Source of the DNA: Legionella steelei
GTDB taxonomy: Bacteria; Pseudomonadota; Gammaproteobacteria; Legionellales; Legionellaceae
DNA length: 64,000 nucleotides
Direction: 5' to 3'
NCBI RefSeq assembly: GCF_001468005.1
Contig: NZ_LNYY01000019.1
Coordinates: 1,857,070-1,921,069, forward strand
The position numbers were made by a program, and so were the translations under genes. Below are positions 44,961 to 54,086 of the stretch, in pieces. How positions within the stretch are numbered: the stretch's first letter is position 1; every line of letters begins with the position of its first letter. Below the pieces are notes generated by a model that saw only the letters and a program-made list of their open reading frames with translations, was not told where the DNA came from and did no database searches.

Positions 44961-47072
44961 TTATCCTCCGTTTTTAAGCAACGCAGGATTTAACTCAATA
45001 CAGTTTGGTTTTTTATCGCTATTTAAACGTGCTCGGTTAAGTTCTTGCAACTCACACAAAACTAATCGCATATCTGACGCCTTTCTCACACATGCAGGGC
45101 CACTTTGAAGAACAATCGATGTAGGGACTGTGTGTGTCTTGTTTTTTTGACAATACCCAATTAACCAATTTTCTAATCGATTTGCACTGACAAGCTCTGG
45201 TGCGAGTGCAAGTTCACCGAAAAATCTTTTGGATTCATTTAAGTGCCACAAAGCAATTAGACTTGCCCCATCAAATGACTCGCCACCTATATCTTCATCA
45301 TCGCCAAATTCAAAGAAGCTAAACAACGCCGCCAATCGAGCTGCATTATCTGCTAATTTTGACGCCACATCCCTGAATTCATACAGTTCACCTCCTTGAT
45401 GTAATTCACTTTCGATCACGTCATGAAACTTAACCCATGCTAATTTTGCTAATGGTGATAATGGCATAAGTTTCGGAGTTAATGCGCCATTCATCACTGG
45501 CGGCGAACTATTTAGTATTTGCGTCATACGCTGGTTAAATAGGGCTAAATGTGGCCATTTTTTAGGAGCTTCAGTAAAAAGACGTTGACCTTGCGTTGAC
45601 TCTGGCCATGAAAAGAGCACTCGAGCAAAATAGCCTATTCCGCGAGCTAAAGAACCAAGACGTGAAGTGAACTCCTTGATAGTAACCTCTTGGACTTGCA
45701 CAGCCATGGTGAGTCTAACTTCTTGTGATCTAAATGATTCAGACGTGCGCCTGTCTGTGGGGATACCTTTTCCATCCCATCCTTGATTGTATGTTGCTAA
45801 ATTACGCATCACTGTATCTTTATTCATGCCATGAGCACCAAAAACTATACCTCCTTCACTAGAAATAATTCCAGCAGATGGCCAAACCATCGCTAAATTA
45901 CTTTTCAATGCCTCGGGCGTCACATCAGAATAAATAAGCCTTGGGATCTTAGGTGGTTCTGGTTTGCTAAGTTCAAGAGAAACTAATTTAAATTCTAAAT
46001 GGTGTGTATCTTGTCCTTTAGAGGTTAATTTTCGGATTTCATTTTTTATTCCATCAAATTTTGCCTCCCAAGCTTCTTTCTTGGCGTTGTACTCTTTGAG
46101 CAATGGCTTTGCTTCCTCTGCTTTTTTCTGCTCGTATTCATAAATAACCTTGGTAAAAAAATTATCACAAGTCGATTTCCTTTCACCTGAATCCGCAATA
46201 GTGACCATAAATAACCCCGTTGGTCCGCATAGCTTTTCATCACGCTTGACATCAACATAAGTTTGGCATGCTAAAGAAATCGCACTAAGCGCAGATGCAG
46301 CAACTAGAGCAATTGGCGCTTTTGTATAGCTTTGAACTTCGATAATTGCATCACGAATGATCGGTGGCAATGCTTCTATAGGGTATGGAAGTTGCCCAAT
46401 GGTTGTCTTTAGGGGCAAGGGATCAGACCAATCGCATTGCTGCTCCACATCATCGGATAAATTATCAAGAAAGGGCAGATTATATAAGCTCTCTTGATTT
46501 GCGTCAGGGTTCATTTCAAGCCAATCTACAACATCACCTTTTTCTGACAATCCAAGTTTAGCAACATCAACGTATCTAATACGGCAATTAAGTGATTCTA
46601 AGATACAGCGTACTTCTTGCGCATAACAAAGGCCAGATTCATCAAAATCACGCCAAATAATGATGTCTCTACCACGAAGTGGCTGCCAATCAACCGTTGC
46701 AGCGCTAGATCTTCCCCCCGATGTCGTGGCAATACATCCTAGACGTTCTAAGCAATCTACCTTTTGCTCTCCTTCTACAATCCATACCTCTCCCTGCGGA
46801 TTTTTTGCAATATGGCTCAGATGATATAAGGGCTTCTGATGATTAAATTGAGGTTCACCTAAGCTCCAAGTATTTTTGTCTGAGCAGAAATGAAATGGTC
46901 TTATCCATTTTCTCCCATCAGAGTGCTTTAAACGAATTCGCATGTAGATGAACGTTCCTTTTGCATCATCATATATATGCAATGCAAGGGGCTTAAAGCC
47001 TTCTTTGAGCTCATTTTTAGCGTAGCGCCCCACCAACTTTTTTGCTTCCATTCGAAGTTTGTTGCTATCCAT
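44961..47072 (-). CDS. TOPRIM/DUF3987 replication protein of the island
   Basis: 703 residues. A TOPRIM domain near 95-165 has the Glu in WIVEGEQKVD and the D-x-D-type pair in IIWRDFDESG. The DUF3987 ATPase part follows with a nucleotide loop in VTIADSGERKST (near 290) and LIYSDVTPEA further on. P4-type elements use such proteins as primase-helicases for their own replication. The zinc-finger domain normally fused in front is a separate gene here (47,065-47,361), overlapping by eight bases. Confidence 0.85.
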   Translation of the reverse strand: MDSNKLRMEAKKLVGRYAKNELKEGFKPLALHIYDDAKGTFIYMRIRLKHSDGRKWIRPFHFCSDKNTWSLGEPQFNHQKPLYHLSHIAKNPQGEVWIVEGEQKVDCLERLGCIATTSGGRSSAATVDWQPLRGRDIIIWRDFDESGLCYAQEVRCILESLNCRIRYVDVAKLGLSEKGDVVDWLEMNPDANQESLYNLPFLDNLSDDVEQQCDWSDPLPLKTTIGQLPYPIEALPPIIRDAIIEVQSYTKAPIALVAASALSAISLACQTYVDVKRDEKLCGPTGLFMVTIADSGERKSTCDNFFTKVIYEYEQKKAEEAKPLLKEYNAKKEAWEAKFDGIKNEIRKLTSKGQDTHHLEFKLVSLELSKPEPPKIPRLIYSDVTPEALKSNLAMVWPSAGIISSEGGIVFGAHGMNKDTVMRNLATYNQGWDGKGIPTDRRTSESFRSQEVRLTMAVQVQEVTIKEFTSRLGSLARGIGYFARVLFSWPESTQGQRLFTEAPKKWPHLALFNQRMTQILNSSPPVMNGALTPKLMPLSPLAKLAWVKFHDVIESELHQGGELYEFRDVASKLADNAARLAALFSFFEFGDDEDIGGESFDGASLIALWHLNESKRFFGELALAPELVSANRLENWLIGYCQKNKTHTVPTSIVLQSGPACVRKASDMRLVLCELQELNRARLNSDKKPNCIELNPALLKNGG

Positions 47073-47361
47073 GGCGCCACGCTCCTAGCTCCTTAACTGC
47101 AGAAACAAAATCAAGGTTGTAACGTTTCATATGGAAGGCCACAATATCTCCTCCATGAGCACCACAAGCCATACATTTGAAACTACCTGAATCTAATCGC
47201 AAACGTAAGCTAGGCTTTGTATCAGGATGAAATGGGCAAATTGCAGACTTCCACTCACCACCTCCCTTTAAAATCAAGCCCTGTTTACGATAATATTGCG
47301 CAGCAGATGGAAGCAAGGCTGCATTAAATCCACTTTTGAAACGATTCACGCTTTTATTCAT
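47065..47361 (-). CDS. CHC2-type primase zinc-finger protein
   Basis: 98 residues. CPFHPDTKPS and FKCMACGAHGGDIVAF provide the C-x2-H...C-x2-C zinc site of DnaG-type primases. The catalytic TOPRIM domain is in the next gene, so the primase is split in two. It overlaps both neighbours by eight bases, consistent with one polycistronic unit. Confidence 0.88.
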   Translation of the reverse strand: MNKSVNRFKSGFNAALLPSAAQYYRKQGLILKGGGEWKSAICPFHPDTKPSLRLRLDSGSFKCMACGAHGGDIVAFHMKRYNLDFVSAVKELGAWRHG

Positions 47362-47611
47362 GGTTCGTTTCTCCGCAGGATTTACGCGCTAATTCTAGTC
47401 GTGTAACAAGATCTCGAATTTCATCATTTGATTTTCCTGCAATTCGAGCAGCATTTAATGCAATAACCTCATTTTCAGGCCAACCAACGGAACGAGTCCC
47501 AAGATGAATGGGTTTTGTCCATAAGCCTTGAGATATTCTTAAATAAAGCGTGCTTCTGGGAAGTCCACTAGATGCTTTGACGCGAGGCAATCTTAAGATG
47601 GTATTAGTCAT
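47354..47611 (-). CDS. AlpA-family transcriptional regulator
   Basis: 85 residues from ATG at 47611, chosen because AGGAGGG lies about nine bases upstream; the frame extends to 47641. The sequence TILRLPRVKASSGLPRSTLY then GTRSVGWPENEVIALN is the AlpA winged-helix pattern. AlpA proteins activate excision or integrase genes of P4-type elements, so this is likely the island's excision regulator. It is the first gene of the replication transcript. Confidence 0.9.
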   Translation of the reverse strand: MTNTILRLPRVKASSGLPRSTLYLRISQGLWTKPIHLGTRSVGWPENEVIALNAARIAGKSNDEIRDLVTRLELARKSCGETNHE

Positions 47612-47724
47612 GCTTGTGCCCTCCTGGGCGTTGTTAAACATGACTGTAGGATATTCTGACTAGAAATGCGTCACACCTAATGTCTTACGACGTAAAACTC
47701 GACATGACTATCTGTTTGATAATA

Positions 47725-48327
47725 TTAAAATTTATAAATTTCTCGTATAATTTTTTTAATTATTTCTGCTTCTTTGGTATTAAATTTTCGTTCCTTAACC
47801 AACCATGAAGTTAAATTGCCCGTTTTCTGAATAGTATTTTGCTTTTCACGCCAATTAGGAAATTCTTTAAGAGTTTGCTCAAATGCCTTGTTCAGATCTT
47901 GAAAATATCGACTTTGTTCTAATAATGGATAAGTGTGATTAACTGGCTCAAGATTATCTTCGTTAATTGATTGTTGAGCACGAAAGAGATATTTCTCTAC
48001 ATCCTCTGTATATACGAGTGTATCTTCGCTTAATTCCACCTCATCCTTTCTGTATATTGCACGAATTTCTCCTGCGTACACAGCACGAATTAATTCTTGA
48101 ATACGGTCATTCCACATCCCAACGTGCAACGTGCCATAATTACTTCTGTTTTCCCAAAATGAACCAGATGTTATCGGATTCATCCCGAAACTTAACGCCG
48201 TTACTTCATGTATAGTAAGCGAACTGTAATTACTCCAACTACGCGCTGCATGCCCGCCATTACCATGTGGTGGATGTGCTCCTTCAAAGGGCCAAATAGG
48301 TTTTTCTGGATGATTGAATTTTCCCAT
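47725..48327 (-). CDS. Island hypothetical protein, 200 residues
   Basis: AAAGGAAG lies ahead of ATG at 48327. The N-terminal 30 residues are rich in Pro, Gly and His (IWPFEGAHPPHGNGGHAA). A middle segment (LTIHEVTALSFGMNP) and a C-terminal helix-rich part (NTKEAEIIKKIIREIYKF) follow. Similar proteins often sit beside P4 integrases, but the function is not known to me. Confidence 0.6.
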   Translation of the reverse strand: MGKFNHPEKPIWPFEGAHPPHGNGGHAARSWSNYSSLTIHEVTALSFGMNPITSGSFWENRSNYGTLHVGMWNDRIQELIRAVYAGEIRAIYRKDEVELSEDTLVYTEDVEKYLFRAQQSINEDNLEPVNHTYPLLEQSRYFQDLNKAFEQTLKEFPNWREKQNTIQKTGNLTSWLVKERKFNTKEAEIIKKIIREIYKF

Positions 48328-48348
48328 ATAGTTCTTCCTTTCAATAAT

Positions 48349-49530
48349 CTATTTCTTCAGGTTATATAAGTAATCAGCCCAATCTTGCATCATTTTTTTG
48401 CGTTCGGGTAAATGTGCTGTTCTGTTGTAGGCACGCCCATTAGGATCACGAACAGCATGAGCAAGCTGATGTTCAATAATATCTGGCCGGACACCAAGGA
48501 CTTCATCAAGTAATGTTCTCGCAGTTGCCCTAAAACCATGACCAGTGGCTTCTTCTTTACTAATTCCTAACCTCCGTAATGCAGCCAAAATTGCGTTGTC
48601 ACTCATTGGTCGAGCATTGCTTCTCGCAGAGGGAAAAACAAAAGAACTATTACCAGTTAATGGGTGAAGTTCTTTTAATATTGCTATAGCTTGAATAGCC
48701 AAAGGCACGATATGGGGAGTATCTGTTTTAGTAACAATATAACTCCATTGAGCGGTGTCAAAATCAATGTCTTCCCATTTTGCGTGGCGCAACTCACCAG
48801 GACGTACAAAAACTAACGGTGCCAACCGTAAAGCACATCGAACAATCAGTGATCCTTGGTAATCTTCAAATATTTTTAACAATTCTCCAAAACGCTTAGG
48901 ATCAGTTTGCGCTGCAAAATGCTTGGTTTTTACAGGAGGAAGCGCGCCTCTTAAATCTTGAGTTGCATCTCTTTCCGCTCGGCCTGTTGCAATGGCATAA
49001 CGAAATACTTGTCCACAATTGCTTAATGCTCGATGCGCTGTTTCTAATGCTCCACGTTCTTCAATTCGACGAATTACTGACAACAATACGGGGGGAGTAA
49101 CTTCTGTTACAGGTTTATTGCCAATCCAAGGAAAAATATCACGCACAAAGCGTTGCATAATCTTATCCCCGTGACTTTTAACCCAATTTGATGAGTATTT
49201 TACAAACCATTCTCTAGCGACTACTTCAAAACTATTGGTCGAGCGTTCATCTGCAATTTGTTTCATGACTTTTCGATGCTCACCAGGATCAATGTCATCA
49301 GCGAGTAGTTTTCTAGCCTCATCCCGTTTGACGCGGGCTTTAGCGAGGGTAACATCATCATATACCCCCAAGGCCAGCAATTTCTCTTTCCCACCAAAAC
49401 GGTATTTCATTCGCCAATATTTATTACCCTGTGGGGTTACATACATAAACAAGCCTTTCTCAGCAGAAATCTTATAAGCTTTTTCTTTTGGTTTAGCATT
49501 ACGAAATACTATATCTTTCTTTTCAGCCAC
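48349..49530 (-). CDS. P4-type tyrosine integrase of the ssrA island
   Basis: 393 residues from GTG at 49530, with AAGGAG about 11 bases upstream; a TTG at 49617 is less likely. The N-terminal arm domain (about 1-90) is of the DUF4102 type. The catalytic set is present: R243 (VRPGEL), H331 and R334 (HGFRAT), H354 or H358 in HQLAHA, and Y368 (RAYNRT). It ends 160 bases from the ssrA 3' end, the site it uses. It should recombine the 22 bp repeats at 33,623 and 49,689 to excise or insert the island. Confidence 0.95.
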   Translation of the reverse strand: MAEKKDIVFRNAKPKEKAYKISAEKGLFMYVTPQGNKYWRMKYRFGGKEKLLALGVYDDVTLAKARVKRDEARKLLADDIDPGEHRKVMKQIADERSTNSFEVVAREWFVKYSSNWVKSHGDKIMQRFVRDIFPWIGNKPVTEVTPPVLLSVIRRIEERGALETAHRALSNCGQVFRYAIATGRAERDATQDLRGALPPVKTKHFAAQTDPKRFGELLKIFEDYQGSLIVRCALRLAPLVFVRPGELRHAKWEDIDFDTAQWSYIVTKTDTPHIVPLAIQAIAILKELHPLTGNSSFVFPSARSNARPMSDNAILAALRRLGISKEEATGHGFRATARTLLDEVLGVRPDIIEHQLAHAVRDPNGRAYNRTAHLPERKKMMQDWADYLYNLKK

Positions 49531-49688
49531 TTTGGGGGTATCTCCTTTTTGACTTATCGATATACCCCAATAAATACCCCCACTATGGTTTGGATGTAGG
49601 GGGTATCTATTGGACAATAGTGGACGTATGATAGGCTTTAAGCCTAGTGTTTACAAGAGTTTATGGATGTTATTGGAGTGTCTTGGAT

Positions 49689-49710
49689 GGTTAATTGGTG
49701 GAGGCGGCGG
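49689..49710 (+). other. Right attachment site of the ssrA island (attR)
   Basis: 22 bases identical to attL at 33,623-33,644. They overlap the last 15 bases of ssrA, so the gene stays intact after insertion. Confidence 0.9.
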
Positions 49711-50101
49711 GAATCGAACCCGCGTCCGCAAATCCTCTGCCTTCAGCTCTACATGCGTAGCCGTGTCTTTTGATTTAACTGTGCATTCTCCGACGGGCAG
49801 GATACTACACAGCGATTCCCTGAATTTCGCGTCTTAATACGGGATGGATTAGGACACTAGCTTATTTCTTATGACCGTTGATTCGATACCAATAAGCGGG
49901 CTCGGTCGAACGGGATACTGGGTTTATTGGCCAGTACACAGTGATGGTTTAACTAAAGCGCTTATTAGGCAGCGATAGCTTCCCCACCAGCAAAGTTTTC
50001 ATCGTTTGCATTTATATTTAGTTTGAGTCTGATTTACGAGAGTTCTCAATCTCGGCATGCACCTCTGGTTTTGCAACCCACGTCGAAGCCAGGTCGCCCC
50101 C
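49696..50101 (-). ncRNA. ssrA: tmRNA
   Basis: 406 bases. The 5' end GGGGGCGACCTGGCTTCGAC and the 3' end GGTTCGATTCCCGCCGCC with CTCCACCA form the tRNA-like half. The resume codon and tag (50,009-49,968) encode ANDENFAGGEAIAA followed by TAA TAA. It rescues stalled ribosomes with SmpB. The 3' end is the insertion target of the island to its left, and its function is preserved because the repeat restores the end. Confidence 0.98.
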
Positions 50102-50175
50102 AATCTGTACACTTTAAGTATAACATAAATTGTACACGGATGAGCAGCCCTTATTGTGAAAATTCATGCGGGAGG

Positions 50176-50206
50176 TCTGGATGACGGCTTTTTGCCATCA
50201 TCCAGA
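50176..50206. terminator. Hairpin between oligopeptidase A and ssrA
   Basis: A 13 bp stem with one mismatch (50,176-50,188 with 50,194-50,206) and a T5 loop, just past the prlC stop. It could end prlC transcripts, though no T-run follows on that strand. Confidence 0.5.
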
Positions 50207-50212
50207 TTATAC

Positions 50213-52231
50213 TTATCCTTGAATGCCATTATGGCGTAATAACGCATCCACCGTTGCTGGGCGACCTCTGAACTCTTTATAAGCCTCGGCCGCTTTCTTC
50301 GCACTCCCTACTTCCAAAATGTAATGTAGGAAATCATGCCCCGTTTGGGGATTTAAAACCCCTTCTTCTTCAAAACGAGAAAAAGCGTCACTGGATAAAA
50401 CTTCGGCCCAACTGTAACTGTAGTAACCGGCAGAATAACCACCACCAAATATATGGCTAAAACTATGTGCAAAACGATTATAAGGTACAACAGGGACCAC
50501 ACAGGTTTTAGAACGTACATCAGCCAAAATATCATCAACCAGGGAGGCTTGATTGGCTACATATTCTTGATGAATACGAAAATCAAATACCGCAAACTCC
50601 ATCTGGCGTATCATCGCCATAGCAGATTGAAAGTTTTTTGCGGCAATCAGACGTTCAAAAAGTGAATTAGGAAGAGGCTCACCAGTATCTACATGCGCAG
50701 TTAAAACGGCTAAACCACTGTTTTCCCAACACCAGTTTTCAAAGAATTGGCTGGGTAATTCCACTGCATCCCATTCCACCCCATTAATACCTGAAGCACC
50801 TAAATAATCAACTTGCGTTAGAATGTGATGCAAGCAATGGCCAAATTCGTGGAACAAGGTCACCACCTCTTCGTGAGATAGCGTCGCAGGCTTATTGGCG
50901 GATGCCTTAGCAAAATTACATGTCAATGTCGCGATGGGTAACTGTACGCTGCCATCTTCCAATTTTCGACGGCTTTGTAAGGAATCCATCCATGCGCCAC
51001 TGTGCTTGTTGGAGCGTGCAAATAAATCAGTAAACACATAACCGCGAACCGTGTTGTGCTCGTCAACCACACAATAACATTGTACGTCTTTATGCCAAAT
51101 ATCAACGCCTTTTATTTCTTCTATGGACATGCCATATAATTTCTTAACTAAATCGAATAATCCCTGCATCACCTTAGGTTGAGGAAAATAGGGGCGCAAA
51201 TCTTCTTGTGATAGCGTAAATAATGCTTGTCTTCTTTTCTCAGACAAATACCCTACATCCCAAGGTTTAACTACTTTGAGCTGGAATTTTTCAGCAGCAA
51301 ATTGTTCCAGCTGTTTAAACTCGGTTGTTGCTTGGGTGTGTATTCTTCCGATCAAGTCATCCAGAAAGTTTCTAACCTCAGCGGTTGATTCAGCCATTTT
51401 TGTGGCTATCGACAGTTCGGCATAGTTATTAAAGCCTAAAAGCTTAGCCTTTTCATCGCGTAATGCCAAAATTTCCTGAATCAAGGGCGTATTGTCATAA
51501 GTTCCAGCATTAGGACCTTGATCTGAGGCTCTGGTAATATAAGCCTGGTACATTTCTTCACGTAGTGCGCGATCTTCAGCATACGTCATCACCGCTTGAT
51601 AACAAGGATATTCCAGAGTAAGGACATGCCCTTCGAGATGTTTTTCAGCAGCAAGTTCTTTCGCTGTATTTAAAGCATGTTCAGGCAGTCCTGCCAAACG
51701 TGCCGGATCTTTAATATGCAACGTAAATGCTTGTGTTGCGTCGAGAATATTGTGCTCAAATTGATTGGTCAAATCATCTAGGCGTGTCTGAATGGCTTCG
51801 AAGCGTTTTTTATGTTCTTTATTCAAAGCAACACCTGATAATTCAAAATCGCGCAAACTATCGTCAATTAACTTTTGTTGCACCGGATTCAAGCTGTGTT
51901 TGTCAATTGATTTGATGGCCTCATACAATTCATGATTATGGCCCATTGTGGACTCATAAGCAGAGAGCAGTGGCAAACAGGCATCATAGCATTTGCGTAA
52001 TTCAGGCGAATCCATTACCCCATGCAAATGCGACAATGGTGACCAAAAGCGCTCCAGCTCATCGGCCATATCATCTAAGGGGTACATTAAATTGTCCCAG
52101 GTATAATGAGGATTTTCTTTGAGTAAACGGTCTACCTGCTCTAAATGCTTTTTTAATATGGCATCAAGATGCGATTGAAATTGCTTCACATCAATACGAC
52201 TAAATTGGGGTAATCCTACTGGTGCTGACAT
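50213..52231 (-). CDS. prlC: Oligopeptidase A, M3 family zinc metallopeptidase
   Basis: 672 residues, full length. The zinc motif HEFGH is in TLFHEFGHCLHHILT, followed by the M3 downstream Glu region and the tail motif FSHIFGGGYSAGYYSYSWAE. It degrades short peptides, including cleaved signal peptides, in the cytoplasm. The gene is intact and looks like the original chromosomal neighbour of ssrA. Confidence 0.95.
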   Translation of the reverse strand: MSAPVGLPQFSRIDVKQFQSHLDAILKKHLEQVDRLLKENPHYTWDNLMYPLDDMADELERFWSPLSHLHGVMDSPELRKCYDACLPLLSAYESTMGHNHELYEAIKSIDKHSLNPVQQKLIDDSLRDFELSGVALNKEHKKRFEAIQTRLDDLTNQFEHNILDATQAFTLHIKDPARLAGLPEHALNTAKELAAEKHLEGHVLTLEYPCYQAVMTYAEDRALREEMYQAYITRASDQGPNAGTYDNTPLIQEILALRDEKAKLLGFNNYAELSIATKMAESTAEVRNFLDDLIGRIHTQATTEFKQLEQFAAEKFQLKVVKPWDVGYLSEKRRQALFTLSQEDLRPYFPQPKVMQGLFDLVKKLYGMSIEEIKGVDIWHKDVQCYCVVDEHNTVRGYVFTDLFARSNKHSGAWMDSLQSRRKLEDGSVQLPIATLTCNFAKASANKPATLSHEEVVTLFHEFGHCLHHILTQVDYLGASGINGVEWDAVELPSQFFENWCWENSGLAVLTAHVDTGEPLPNSLFERLIAAKNFQSAMAMIRQMEFAVFDFRIHQEYVANQASLVDDILADVRSKTCVVPVVPYNRFAHSFSHIFGGGYSAGYYSYSWAEVLSSDAFSRFEEEGVLNPQTGHDFLHYILEVGSAKKAAEAYKEFRGRPATVDALLRHNGIQG

Positions 52232-52377
52232 GCTTTACCTTTGAAAATTGATAAGACCTAAAGCATAGCATTCAATTAATAAAGCCTCTATACCCAAATG
52301 ATGTAATGTAATTCGTCATCCCGGTGTTATGACAAAAAAGCTAAATACCGTAGGCTGCGCTACACCCAGCCTATGTT

Positions 52378-53691
52378 TTATTGGACACAACAGAATGAAT
52401 CATCGAGCGTCATATCCTCTTCTTCCTCAGACAACAACTCTAAACGTGCTGGCGTTGCTTCTTTTTTACTAAAAAAACCCAGTTTTGCTAGTGCAGGAGC
52501 ACGCTCGATGGTATCTACAGGTCGACTTTCGGCAATTTCTTCTGTTAGAGCAAAATTGATAACACAAATCATGGCCAAACAAATTGCGCCAACTACTGGA
52601 ATAATTGGATTTGCGGCAAATATGGGCAATGCGCAACATATGGCCAGAAAAATAGCGACGGTCGTTATTAAATGCGACACCAGTCGATATTGCTCAAAAG
52701 CAATTTGCTTATCTATTGTGTCAAGCTGCTCATTTATTTGTTTTTCTTCTTTTGCAGAATGCGGCTCATTGAGCATCGCTGCATATTGCGCACGCAGCTC
52801 ATATAAACGACTTAATTCAATAAAAGTACGCGTAAGCGAGAGGATGATATCGATGGCAAAAGCGGCGAACGAAACATAAAAGGCAAATGGAGCCAATGCA
52901 CCAACTAAATAAAAACAATTAAGAAATCCTGCACTAAACCAGACAATATCATTACCTAATTCAAACCAACGACGTTTTATTTGTGCATTGAAACGAGCGG
53001 TCCAGTCTAAAGAACCCTCTGTATCATCATCCATCCACCAGCCATGCACCGTATGTTTTATCACCACAAACAGGTTTACTAACAATCGAGGCAGGAAAAA
53101 AATCCACGCTAAATATGCGATAATAGGATCTAGAGCTTTATCCATGATGCGGACAAAATTAAGGTATCCATCTGATTGTGCAATAAGAGTAATAAAATCC
53201 AACGCGCGCTTGGAACGCGTGAATAACAATCGATACAAATTCGTCTCGACAGTCATATTGCGTACTTCTTGCGTCAAAGAAGGTACTTCTTCCACCTCTT
53301 TAGGATTCTTAGGAAAATTTTCTATCAATCCTGCGAGCAATTCACGATATAAATTCTGTTGCTGGCGTAAGCGCCTCACCTCTCTGGGTATAATTAAGTA
53401 GTGCTCGTAAATATGCTCCAAAAGTTCTGCCAGCATTAAGGCAGCAATAAGCTGTTCTTGCAGTTCTTCGCGATCGATCTGCTGCTGAGACAGAAATTTA
53501 GCTCTTAATTGTTGCCCCAAAAGACTGTATTCGAGATTCATTACTAAATGAAGTGGGACTACCTTATTATAGAAATCAGGACCTAACTTCTTGATGCTTT
53601 CTGTGAAGGTCCAATTCAAAGGATTCTGCACCATCTGCGAAACAGACAGTTCAGGAAATATGTTGTCTAAATGCCGAATAACTGGGGTCAT
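52378..53691 (-). CDS. Membrane protein with acidic C-terminus and CaaX-like end
   Basis: 437 residues, family not recognised. The N-terminal half is helical and soluble, with a coiled-coil-like stretch at about 75-115 (QQQIDREELQEQ, REVRRLRQQQNLYREL). Membrane helices lie near 195-215, 250-285 and 345-385. The end reads LLSEEEEDMTLDDSFCCVQ: a Glu block as in Dot/Icm signals, then CCVQ, which fits the C-a-a-X prenylation pattern used by some Legionella effectors in host cells. Multiple membrane helices plus such an end make it a candidate host-membrane effector; this is inference. It stands alone. Confidence 0.65.
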   Translation of the reverse strand: MTPVIRHLDNIFPELSVSQMVQNPLNWTFTESIKKLGPDFYNKVVPLHLVMNLEYSLLGQQLRAKFLSQQQIDREELQEQLIAALMLAELLEHIYEHYLIIPREVRRLRQQQNLYRELLAGLIENFPKNPKEVEEVPSLTQEVRNMTVETNLYRLLFTRSKRALDFITLIAQSDGYLNFVRIMDKALDPIIAYLAWIFFLPRLLVNLFVVIKHTVHGWWMDDDTEGSLDWTARFNAQIKRRWFELGNDIVWFSAGFLNCFYLVGALAPFAFYVSFAAFAIDIILSLTRTFIELSRLYELRAQYAAMLNEPHSAKEEKQINEQLDTIDKQIAFEQYRLVSHLITTVAIFLAICCALPIFAANPIIPVVGAICLAMICVINFALTEEIAESRPVDTIERAPALAKLGFFSKKEATPARLELLSEEEEDMTLDDSFCCVQ

Positions 53692-54086
53692 GATGTCCTA
53701 AAATGAATTTTGGATATCAAATAAACAATGTTCTATTGATCATTTGTTTATGCCTATTAATCACTTCAAAAGTAAAAAAATAGGTCTGATTATATATAAA
53801 TCTACATAAAAAGAAAATTTATGAACATTAATCCTACGGTTTGTTGTTTCCATGGATAGATTAAAAAAACAAATTTGATTTATTTTTTACCAGAAAAATC
53901 GATAATCAGGCTTATCGATCTATACTAAAGTGACACGAACTTATCGTTTTGGCATGCTCATAAAATATGAAATCAGGGCAAAATTAGATCTTTTTGCAAA
54001 ATAATGGTCAAAAATGCACTTATTTTCTTGCTGATTTATGTCTTCTGAGCGACAATATTGCACCGAATTAAGCATGAAGAGAACCC
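53692..54086. other. Intergenic region upstream of tkt
   Basis: 395 AT-rich bases between divergent genes. No gene and no promoter pair I could fix; a TATACT at about 53,921 is a possible -10. Confidence 0.4.

Noticed and set aside
49610-49837. 75-residue plus-strand open frame across the integrase/ssrA junction
   Set aside because: It translates the antisense of tmRNA; ssrA fully explains the sequence.
52373-52879. 168-residue plus-strand frame
   Set aside because: Shadow of the membrane protein gene on the other strand, Ser-rich translation, no start signal.
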